From: Mucinivorans sp036654415
GTDB taxonomy: Bacteria; Bacteroidota; Bacteroidia; Bacteroidales; Rikenellaceae
NCBI GenBank assembly: GCA_036654415.1
Contig: JAVVSB010000003.1
Span: 18,101-82,100 of the forward strand
DNA length: 64,000 nucleotides
Direction: 5' to 3'
A program made the translations under genes and the position numbers. The notes beneath the pieces were generated by a model, which was given only the letters and a program-made list of their open reading frames with translations, was not told where the DNA came from and did no database searches. Below, piece after piece: positions 8,016 through 15,280 of the stretch. The first letter of the stretch is position 1. Each line of letters opens with the position of its first letter.

Positions 8016-9143
8016 CTACAAAACTGGATTAACATTGGTCAGTTGCCAAGGTTTAACAGTGACAGTAACAGTAACAGTAAGATTAGCGGTATTTGGATTA
8101 TCGGATAAATCCTTGTAACTAAAGATAAACTTATCAGGAGCAATATTATATAGTTTCCCTGGTTCAAAGTTAACAATAGGACTCACGCCATCAGTAAAAC
8201 CTGTAACGGTAAGGTATTTAGGCCCTGGAATGGAACCACTAGCCAACACTATGTCAGTGAGAACCACTATTAGTCTAGGAGTATTAGCTGTACCTGCCAA
8301 AGTTGGGGTGGTTTGATAGCCCCATACGCGAGGGTCACTAATCGAGACTTGTGTTTCGGCAGCCGTAACTTTTTTGTCCCCTCCATCAACAACAGGTACA
8401 GCTGGTTGGTCAAAGAGCATATATGGAGTCTTACCCAACTTGGAACCATCAGTGCCAACAGTAAGTTTAGTACCAGCACCACCATTGATTGCCGAAACAT
8501 AATAGGACGGATAGTAGTTATCCACATATATACCCTTGAACTTAAAGCTAAGAATATTGGGGTCTGTAGTCTTAATGTCGGCCACCTGGATACGCGAGAA
8601 GATAGGAGCCAAAAGTACCAAAGCCTTATAATTGGCAGTGGCCGGTTTAATCAAACCATCGTGATTAGGATACCCCGTTTTATCAATGGTATTGGCCAAG
8701 ATAATATTTTGTGGAATGGCCTGTTGATTATCGATTGACGATGTTACGGCCAGTAGAGCCGTTTTTGTTTTACAAGCTTTTAAATCAGTATCCAACTGGG
8801 TTATCAAAGTCTGGTTACCTACAATATAGACCTCGGAGGCCGAAGGCCTAATATCAGTAAAAGTTTGTCCATTAGTAGTTGCAATAAGTGCAACGTCAAT
8901 GTCTTTTGTAGCCACGATATCACCTTGAGGGGTAATAAAAAAGACTATACCAGAAGTAAGGTTCACCGTTGTCAAACTAGTCAATGGAGGTTCAACAGTT
9001 CGGGAGTCGCTACCTGGAACCCCGATACGGAGGTTTACACTTATCGGCTCATCGTTCTGAGAGTCCGAAATCTCATCTTGTTTTTGGCAAGAGAACATTG
9101 TTAGTGCGGCCATAGCCACTGCAAAAAGATTAAAAGTTTTCAT
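8016..9143 (-). CDS. Major type V pilin, FimA/Mfa1-like fimbrillin
   Basis: A 375-residue lipoprotein precursor with signal MKTFNLFAVAMAALTMFSC. Mature type V pilins are exported as lipoproteins, then cut after an Arg by an Arg-specific protease so that a donor strand can be exchanged. A candidate site is GVPGSDSR|TVEPP, about residues 43-55. The C-terminus ends in a hydrophobic alternating strand (NLTVTVTVTVKPW) like the donor strand of this family. Position third in the operon, between the DUF3868/OmpA-like gene and the FimB/Mfa2 anchor, supports its role as main stalk subunit. The C-terminal strand is encoded by a short tandem repeat (8055-8080). Confidence 0.82.
   Translation of the reverse strand: MKTFNLFAVAMAALTMFSCQKQDEISDSQNDEPISVNLRIGVPGSDSRTVEPPLTSLTTVNLTSGIVFFITPQGDIVATKDIDVALIATTNGQTFTDIRPSASEVYIVGNQTLITQLDTDLKACKTKTALLAVTSSIDNQQAIPQNIILANTIDKTGYPNHDGLIKPATANYKALVLLAPIFSRIQVADIKTTDPNILSFKFKGIYVDNYYPSYYVSAINGGAGTKLTVGTDGSKLGKTPYMLFDQPAVPVVDGGDKKVTAAETQVSISDPRVWGYQTTPTLAGTANTPRLIVVLTDIVLASGSIPGPKYLTVTGFTDGVSPIVNFEPGKLYNIAPDKFIFSYKDLSDNPNTANLTVTVTVTVKPWQLTNVNPVL
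8055..8080 (-). repeat. Hexamer tandem repeat encoding the (TV)n donor strand of the pilin
   Basis: On the plus strand four consecutive copies of (A/G)ACAGT run from 8055 to 8078, continuing AA. On the coding strand each unit encodes Thr-Val. Gain or loss of a unit would keep frame and lengthen or shorten the C-terminal beta strand. Confidence 0.75.
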
Positions 9144-9199
9144 GGTTTGTGTGGTTTGTTTAAAAGGTTTATATAATTGTTTGTTTTAGGTTTGGTCAT

Positions 9200-10606
9200 T
9201 TAAAGTTGATTGAGATTATCAGTGGCAGCCGTAAGGCCAGACGCAGCAGCCAGAGTAAAGAGCGAACAAGCCTTGTCCTGTTGACCTTGACTTAGTAGCA
9301 AGAGTCCCAAAGTGTTTTGATACTGGGCCACTGAGGTCTCCGTGACTCGGTGGAGATAGAATATGGCTCCTGTGGAATCACCCCTTTGTAGGGCACTGGT
9401 GGCAGCATTGATATTGGCTGTGGGGTCTTCTGGATAGAGACGGGCCGCGGTGGTGAAAATTTCGGCAAACTGAACTGATGAGCTAGGATAACTTTGGGCG
9501 ATAAGATACATCTCGCTAAGGCTCAAATTTTGAGGATTCTTCTCCAACACCTCTTTACTCCGTTGTAAATCGAAGGCACGAACATTGTAATTGATACTGT
9601 AATCCACACGTCGTAATTTGGGGTATAGATAGCTCAACAGATAGCGATAAGCGACTCCCCCACCAAGGGACATAATGCGACTATCCTTAGTATCAGGCAA
9701 ATCTGATGAGTTGATAATATTAAGTAGAGCCTCACGTTCAGGGACATCTGGACTTTGCTCAATAAGCGTGGCCAGTAGAGCCCAATCCTCGGGCTGAAAA
9801 CTCATACTAAATATAGAACTGGGGTAGGTAAATCTATCCTGAATGTAGCGTTGCACCTGTGCTGTACGCTTTTGCGCCAACAAAGCATTGTTTTGCCAAC
9901 TACCCTCGGGAGAACAGGTCCCACAAAGAGCTATCTCGCGCAGCTGCAAATCCTTATCAGCACGTACCATATCTATACTACCAACTATCTTGGCCAACTC
10001 GACAGTATTATTGGCAAAATCACCTACCAATATGGAGCTACCAGGGGCAAACTGAAGATAGGCCGTTCCACTTTGACTACGCTGCTTAAGTGATTCAACG
10101 GTTGGAACAATATAGGCATAATGGGCTTTAAAAACAGAGGCGGCCACAGGCGGGTTAATAACAATATTAGATGCTAATAGTTTCGTTGACAGTTGTTTGA
10201 CAGAGCAACAACCGCTAAGCATAGCTTTAATTGAAAGTGACGCCATATCCATCCACTGCTCCAATGGCAGTTGCGCAGAGTAATTAACAACCGAAGTGTT
10301 GGTTGGAAAGGTGTAGGAAGAACTTTTGCTTACCCGATTACGATAATCCATAATGGCCGAGCGACGAGTCTCGATAACAATAGGTGTCATATTCTGTACC
10401 ACAGAACCATTATAGAGTACAGGGGTGAGTATCAACTTATGGTTGCGACCATGGCTTAGAGAACCACACAGAATATCAAAATTGATATTAAGAGTCTGCT
10501 CCACAGACTGAATAGATAAGTTATCAACCTGTATATCTCTTTGATTTTGAGCCGTTGAGAGCCCCACTGCCCCGATTAACAGAGCAATTAATATAATTTT
10601 TTTCAT
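9200..10606 (-). CDS. DUF3868/OmpA-like pilus-operon protein with TPR-like C-terminus
   Basis: A 468-residue exported protein with signal MKKIILIALLIGAVGLSTAQ. The N-terminal 150 residues form a beta-rich DUF3868-type region. Residues about 180-270 look OmpA-like: LQFAPGSSIL..., then CGTCSPEGSWQNNALLAQKR, the G-x-S/C-PEG-x-N...LxxxRA pattern of peptidoglycan-associated domains. The C-terminal 150 residues are helical and repeat-like. Proteins of this architecture sit directly upstream of FimA/Mfa1-type pilins in Bacteroides. A role in anchoring or assembling pili at the cell envelope is inferred. It ends 56 bases before the pilin start. Confidence 0.75.
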   Translation of the reverse strand: MKKIILIALLIGAVGLSTAQNQRDIQVDNLSIQSVEQTLNINFDILCGSLSHGRNHKLILTPVLYNGSVVQNMTPIVIETRRSAIMDYRNRVSKSSSYTFPTNTSVVNYSAQLPLEQWMDMASLSIKAMLSGCCSVKQLSTKLLASNIVINPPVAASVFKAHYAYIVPTVESLKQRSQSGTAYLQFAPGSSILVGDFANNTVELAKIVGSIDMVRADKDLQLREIALCGTCSPEGSWQNNALLAQKRTAQVQRYIQDRFTYPSSIFSMSFQPEDWALLATLIEQSPDVPEREALLNIINSSDLPDTKDSRIMSLGGGVAYRYLLSYLYPKLRRVDYSINYNVRAFDLQRSKEVLEKNPQNLSLSEMYLIAQSYPSSSVQFAEIFTTAARLYPEDPTANINAATSALQRGDSTGAIFYLHRVTETSVAQYQNTLGLLLLSQGQQDKACSLFTLAAASGLTAATDNLNQL

Positions 10607-10616
10607 GGCGTGTAGA

Positions 10617-11195
10617 TTACCTAATGGTGAATATTATGGATATTGAGGCTTTTGTAGGACCAAAGTAATTTTTGTTGACACCACGCTCCAGGAGTGCACT
10701 GCAAGTGGGACAGTTATATTTATCGTAATGCAGGCGAGCATAGCCAATACCTATCGAGGCCTCAAGATTCCAATTACGTCCCAGCACAAATTGGTAACCA
10801 TAAGTGAGCCCGCCACCAACCATATACCCCTCATAGCGATAGTCGGCCGAGACCATACCAAGCAGTTTATGCCCTGCAATATTGTATTGACCACCTAAGG
10901 CATGCACTCCAAAAAAGTGACCATTGAAACGTTGGCAAAGCCAATAGCGAAACTCTGGTTGCACGAGCCAATGTACTAACTTCTTATTATCATTTTTGCC
11001 AGCCGTACGATTCCATGGATTATAACCACCGCTAAGGTCGATAGTTGTATGCTTACCAAGCCCTACCTCAAGGCCCAAATTAGGAGTCAGGGTTGTAGCT
11101 CCGTAGAGTAAATTAGCCTTGATGGCTGCCTTTTGACTGATGGCCGAAAGTGGAAAAGCAATGGCTAAAATCAGTATGTTAATAAGTCGTGACAT
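10617..11195 (-). CDS. DUF3575 outer-membrane beta-barrel protein, first gene of pilus operon
   Basis: A 192-residue protein with a signal peptide (MSRLINILILAIAFPLSAIS) followed by KANLLYGATTLTPNLGLEVGL, PWNRTAGKNDNKKLVHWLVQPEFRYW-type strands and a terminal strand ending ISIIFTIR. This is the DUF3575 pattern, a small beta-barrel regularly found at the head of FimA/Mfa pilus operons in Bacteroidales. A role in pilus biogenesis follows only from conserved neighbourhood. It is 10 bases from the next gene. I see no good TAnnTTTG box in the 90 bases upstream, so the operon promoter is unassigned. Confidence 0.75.
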   Translation of the reverse strand: MSRLINILILAIAFPLSAISQKAAIKANLLYGATTLTPNLGLEVGLGKHTTIDLSGGYNPWNRTAGKNDNKKLVHWLVQPEFRYWLCQRFNGHFFGVHALGGQYNIAGHKLLGMVSADYRYEGYMVGGGLTYGYQFVLGRNWNLEASIGIGYARLHYDKYNCPTCSALLERGVNKNYFGPTKASISIIFTIR

Positions 11196-11282
11196 GGCAT
11201 CAATGTTTATTTATTGTATCTGCTTTGTATATTAGCAACTATGATGCCTAAAATGGTGTTTTGGGAAAATAATTTCATAAGA

Positions 11283-11319
11283 CAAAAAAGCGGTCTAAAT
11301 CCTAGTGATTTAGACCGCT
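11283..11319 (-). terminator. Intrinsic terminator of the ABC exporter operon
   Basis: AGCGGTCTAAATC (11289-11301) pairs perfectly with GATTTAGACCGCT (11307-11319) around a 5-base loop. On the minus strand it is followed by six T (complement of 11284-11289). It lies 27 bases past the permease stop. Confidence 0.9.
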
Positions 11320-11345
11320 AACCTATTTAATGGACTATCTGTTTA

Positions 11346-12671
11346 TCAATTTTTATGTCGCGCCCAGCGAATAATCTCAGACAAAGAGGGCTTTTTACCG
11401 TACATAAATATTCCCGTTCGGTAAATTTTGGCCGCAAAAAAAGTCACAGCCACAAAAGTACCATAAAGCAGCACCACAGAAAGGGCTATCTCCCACAGTG
11501 GCACCCCGTAAGGAATACGTGCCATCATAATAATGGGCGAGGTGAAGGGGATGATGGAGAACCAAAAAGCCATAGAACTACCAGGGTCACGCATCACATT
11601 AAGCATAACCACTAAAGCCAAAATCAGGGGAATGGTTACAGGGAGCTGTAACTGTTGAGTGTCGGCCACATTGTCCACACCACTGCCAACGGCGGCAAAC
11701 ATGGCCGCATAAAGCAGATAACCTCCGATAAAAAAAATGAGGAAACAGGCCGCAATACCTATCAGATAACCAGGACGGAATAGTACTCCCACCATAGATG
11801 AGAGATTAGGGTCAACACCTGCGGCAGCCATAGAGGCCGCCATATCACCATGCGAGGCGACAGAAGAGAAGGCAAAATTCTGAATCATGAACGCCCCTAC
11901 CCCAACTAAGATTACCCAAATAAACACCTGAGTCATAGCAACTAAAGCAATACCAATGATTTTACCCATCATCAGTTGCACTGGTTTTACGGAACTAACT
12001 ATCACCTCTATAATACGACTAGATTTTTCCTCTATCACCCCTTGCATAACCATGGCCCCATAGATAAATATAAACATATATATCATAAAACCAGCAACAT
12101 AAGCCAACACCATAGATGCTCCTGAAGAGCTGCTCTGCTCCAATGAGGATGCAGCTGAGGAAGAGGCAGTTTGCTCTCCGATGGTGTAGGTCGATATCTG
12201 AGCCCAAGCTTTGACAGAATTAATAATGGAGTCCAACGATGGGAGTCCAACTCGACGAATACGTTCCTGCTCGATAAGGCGCGAAACTTGACCACGAATG
12301 GTGTTTTCCAAAGGCATGGTTGAACTTTGCCGCGTGTAGAGCTTTAAAGCCGAGGGGTTGTCGACAATATCTGGCCCCACCACCAAAAAGCCAAAGCTAT
12401 CACCATGCAGTGCTGCCACCTCGGGATAGGGGACAGTGTCGCAAATAAAGCTCACAAAGTTTTCGTCAACCAAGGCTGGCCCCACTATATTACTACTGTC
12501 CACAACCACTATATGCTTGGCCTGAGTGGCCACATCCATCCGTGCCAAGTAAGCTGTAACCACCATGAGTCCCACCATTAAAAGAGGCATCAAAATGGTA
12601 GTAAAAATAAAAGCGCGCTTACGTACACGCTGCGAGTACTCACGCTGAATAACTAATAAAATTTTATTCAT
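11346..12671 (-). CDS. ABC-2 type transporter permease, NatB-like
   Basis: About 441 residues. The start at 12671 (MNKILLVIQREYSQRVRKR) is chosen over a longer one at 12686 because it fits the family N-terminus and overlaps the upstream ATPase stop by only a few bases. One N-terminal helix, a large extracytoplasmic domain of about 170 residues, then roughly five helices (AYVAGFMIYMFIFIYGAMVM, MTQVFIWVILVGVGAFMI and others). EEKSSRIIEVIVSSVKP is the conserved block of NatB/YhaP-type exporters. It pairs with the ATPase gene 12664-13587 and is expected to export sodium or a small molecule; substrate unknown. Confidence 0.85.
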   Translation of the reverse strand: MNKILLVIQREYSQRVRKRAFIFTTILMPLLMVGLMVVTAYLARMDVATQAKHIVVVDSSNIVGPALVDENFVSFICDTVPYPEVAALHGDSFGFLVVGPDIVDNPSALKLYTRQSSTMPLENTIRGQVSRLIEQERIRRVGLPSLDSIINSVKAWAQISTYTIGEQTASSSAASSLEQSSSSGASMVLAYVAGFMIYMFIFIYGAMVMQGVIEEKSSRIIEVIVSSVKPVQLMMGKIIGIALVAMTQVFIWVILVGVGAFMIQNFAFSSVASHGDMAASMAAAGVDPNLSSMVGVLFRPGYLIGIAACFLIFFIGGYLLYAAMFAAVGSGVDNVADTQQLQLPVTIPLILALVVMLNVMRDPGSSMAFWFSIIPFTSPIIMMARIPYGVPLWEIALSVVLLYGTFVAVTFFAAKIYRTGIFMYGKKPSLSEIIRWARHKN

Positions 12672-13587
12672 TTTTGTTCCATTCATTTACGGTCTTAATA
12701 AAAATCTCATTCATTGATGGTCGCTGCTCATAGAAATTATGGATATCAACCACCTCATTAGCCTTGGCAAGGATAACTTTAGATGGTGTGCAAACTGGCA
12801 AGCTAAGCAATACAGATTGCATTTCACCCACAGACTCCAAAGGTTCAAAGGCACAAAGAGTGGCCAATTCGGCTTTTAAATCAGCTTCGGGGCCTCTAAA
12901 ATCCAAACGAAAAGTATTAGTGCCCATCGAAGAACGTATATCATCAACGCGGCCACTCAATATATTACGGCTTTTATTGATGAGCGTTATATATTCACAA
13001 GTCTGCTCCACCGAATCCATATTGTGGGTGGAGAAGATGACCGTTGCTCCATTGCGAGAGAGCTCCAAAATTTCATCCTTGAGTAAATTGGCATTGATAG
13101 GGTCAAAACCACTAAAGGGCTCATCAAAAATCAAAAGTTCGGGATGGTGGATTACCGTGACAATAAACTGCACCTTCTGTGCCATTCCTTTACTGAGCTC
13201 CTCGACCTTTTTATCCCACCACCCCAAAATGTCGAATTTGCGAAACCACCACTGGAGTGAACTCAAAGCCTCGGCACGCGAGAGCCCCTTTAAACGCGAG
13301 AGATAGAGAGCCTGTTCACCTACCTTCATCTTCTTGTACAGACCGCGCTCCTCGGGTAGGTAGCCAATACGCGAAACATCCTGCGGCTTCATAGGCTGCC
13401 CATCGAAGAGCAATATGCCACTGTCTGGAGCCGTTATATAGTTAATAATACGAATTAATGTGGTCTTACCAGCACCATTAGGCCCCAACAGACCATATAC
13501 CACCCCGCGCGGTATGCTGATACTCACATCATCCAGAGCACGGTGAGAGGCATACTCTTTGACAATATTTTCTGCTTGAATTATCAT
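12664..13587 (-). CDS. ABC transporter ATP-binding protein, NatA-like
   Basis: About 307 residues from the start at 13587 (MIIQAENIVKEYASHRAL); an upstream in-frame start at 13626 adds only non-conserved residues. Walker A is GPNGAGKTTLIRI, the signature is LSKGMAQKVQ, and Walker B is LLIFDEPFSGFDP, with the switch His in STHNMDS. A C-terminal extension of about 90 residues follows, common in NatA-type exporters. It overlaps the permease start by 8 bases, which implies translational coupling. Together they form one exporter with two ATPases and two permeases. Confidence 0.9.
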   Translation of the reverse strand: MIIQAENIVKEYASHRALDDVSISIPRGVVYGLLGPNGAGKTTLIRIINYITAPDSGILLFDGQPMKPQDVSRIGYLPEERGLYKKMKVGEQALYLSRLKGLSRAEALSSLQWWFRKFDILGWWDKKVEELSKGMAQKVQFIVTVIHHPELLIFDEPFSGFDPINANLLKDEILELSRNGATVIFSTHNMDSVEQTCEYITLINKSRNILSGRVDDIRSSMGTNTFRLDFRGPEADLKAELATLCAFEPLESVGEMQSVLLSLPVCTPSKVILAKANEVVDIHNFYEQRPSMNEIFIKTVNEWNKNE

Positions 13588-13596
13588 TTTATTTAG

Positions 13597-13604
13597 TATA
13601 TTTG
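13597..13604 (+). promoter_or_regulatory. -7 box TATATTTG upstream of the LemA gene
   Basis: TATATTTG matches TAnnTTTG; CTTG at 13575-13578 could be the -33 element with a slightly short 18-base spacer. It lies in the divergent region between the ABC exporter and the LemA gene, with a leader of about 110 bases. Confidence 0.4.
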
Positions 13605-13721
13605 TGCAAAATAAGTAGGATACCATTAACGACTAACAACAAAGTTTTATCGTTAAACAGTATGCAAAGGTGAGTATTATTTTTTAAAATTCAAAATAAT
13701 TAATTATAAACTAAGAATACC

Positions 13722-14309
13722 ATGAAAAAATTTATGCCTTGGATTATTATTGGAGCTTTGGTTCTTATTTGTTGTTTCACAGCCTGCGGTGCATACAACG
13801 GCATTGTTGAAAAAAGCAATCTGGCCGAACAAAAATGGGCCGATGTAGAGAGTGCCTACCAACGCCGTTCAGACCTGATTCCCAATATTGTAAACACAGT
13901 AAAGGGTTACGCCACACACGAAAAATCGACTCTTGAAGAGATAGTAGCCGAAAGGGCAAAAGCTACACAACCACAAATTAATTTTGATGAAATCAACGAC
14001 CAAACATTAGCTCAATATCAAAAAGCGCAAGGTGAAGTATCGCAGGCATTGGGCCGTTTGATGGCTATTTCTGAAAATTATCCAGACCTAAAAGCCTCAC
14101 AAAATTTTGCAGCCCTACAAGATGAGCTTTCAGGTACCGAAAATAGGATTAATGTTGCTCGCCGCGACTTTAACGATGCGATAAAACAATACAACACCAC
14201 CATACAGACATTCCCACGTAACATAATTGCAGGGATGTTTGGTTACAGCAAGAAATCACCTTTTGCAGCCGAAGCTGGAGCAGAAAAAGCACCAACAGTA
14301 GAGTTTTAA
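13722..14309 (+). CDS. LemA family protein
   Basis: A 195-residue protein with one N-terminal membrane segment (WIIIGALVLICCFTACGAYNGIV) and a helical domain. The segment KSNLAEQKWADVESAYQRR followed by DLIPNIVNTVKGYA is the diagnostic LemA block, and NVARRDFNDAIKQYNTTIQTFP closes the domain. A lipobox-like FTAC lies in the membrane segment, so it may be a lipoprotein. LemA proteins are widespread with no settled function. The gene is followed 10 bases later by a TPM-domain protein, a pairing seen in many bacteria. Confidence 0.92.
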   Translation: MKKFMPWIIIGALVLICCFTACGAYNGIVEKSNLAEQKWADVESAYQRRSDLIPNIVNTVKGYATHEKSTLEEIVAERAKATQPQINFDEINDQTLAQYQKAQGEVSQALGRLMAISENYPDLKASQNFAALQDELSGTENRINVARRDFNDAIKQYNTTIQTFPRNIIAGMFGYSKKSPFAAEAGAEKAPTVEF

Positions 14310-14319
14310 CAGTAAGAAA

Positions 14320-15102
14320 ATGAGATATAAAAGCCTATTTATATGCGGCTTACTACTAAGCCTCCTGACCGTTAATATCTCCACGGGACAGAATATTCCG
14401 CCCCGTGGAACAACACTAGTCAACGATGTGGCTGGATTGTTCTCTCCCGCACAAAGGGCTCAACTTGAGGATTCGCTACTGAGTTTCGACCACAAAAGTT
14501 CAACACAAATTGCCGTGGTAACCGTCACTGACCTTGAGGGGTACAGCGCGGGTGATTACGCCTTGGAGGTGCTGCGCCGTTGGGGTGTGGGGCAAAAAGG
14601 CAAAGACAACGGAGTGGTAATACTAATTAAACCACGCAATGCCAATGGTGCTGGAGCAGTCTACATATCAGTTGGATATGGGCTAGAAGGGGTACTACCA
14701 GATGCCAAAACGGGACGGATAATAGACAACCGTATGATGGGACCACTCAAGCAAGGCGACTACTTTGGGGCAGCAATGGAGGGAGCAATGGCCGTAAAGG
14801 CAGCCGCCACTGGCGAATTTACAGCCCAAGAACGTGCCGAGGAGATAGAGGGTTACATCACTCTGGGAGTTCTTCTCCTGATGGTGGTATTAATAGTCAT
14901 CGTGGCCAACAAGAATAAAGGCAAAGGTGGCTCTTCTGGTTCGTCAGGCTCTTCGGGAGGAGGTGGATGGTTTGTCCCACCAATCATACTTGGCGGTGGC
15001 GGACGTTCATCGGGCGGGGGCTTTGGAGGCTTTGGCTCAGGCGGCTTCGGAGGTTTTGGCGGGGGGTCAGGCGGTGGTGGTGGTGCAGGTCGTTCATTCT
15101 AA
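14320..15102 (+). CDS. TPM-domain protein (YgcG family) with glycine-rich tail
   Basis: A 260-residue exported protein: a signal peptide, then a TPM domain at about 30-165 (FSPAQRAQLEDSLLSFDHKS, STQIAVVTV, KDNGVVILI, and VGYGLEGVLPD before the conserved R-I-I-D), one membrane helix at about 185-205 (LGVLLLMVVLIVIVANK), and a low-complexity Gly/Ser/Phe tail ending GGAGRSF. Some relatives carry the old misannotation 'methanol dehydrogenase'; a few TPM proteins have phosphatase activity. Adjacency to LemA suggests a joint envelope role. The glycine-rich tail probably faces the cytoplasm or forms a flexible anchor. Confidence 0.88.
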   Translation: MRYKSLFICGLLLSLLTVNISTGQNIPPRGTTLVNDVAGLFSPAQRAQLEDSLLSFDHKSSTQIAVVTVTDLEGYSAGDYALEVLRRWGVGQKGKDNGVVILIKPRNANGAGAVYISVGYGLEGVLPDAKTGRIIDNRMMGPLKQGDYFGAAMEGAMAVKAAATGEFTAQERAEEIEGYITLGVLLLMVVLIVIVANKNKGKGGSSGSSGSSGGGGWFVPPIILGGGGRSSGGGFGGFGSGGFGGFGGGSGGGGGAGRSF

Positions 15103-15280
15103 AACAGAAAAAAACAAGCATCATAAACTTCTACACAACAGTTTATTAATATCTAAGAGAAGATGTTATTTACCTCACATGAGGCAGCTAATTTGCAAAG
15201 CAGATTCTTCTACAAATTAACACAAATTATTGATTATCAGCTATACGAAGATAGCAATATATTAACATAGCGACGAGAGC

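Noticed and set aside
8313..8738. 141-codon plus-strand frame
   Set aside because: Opposite the pilin gene, composition and translation look random; the pilin frame has a signal peptide and family features.
12764..13306. 180-codon plus-strand frame
   Set aside because: Antisense shadow of the ATPase gene, which has complete Walker and signature motifs.
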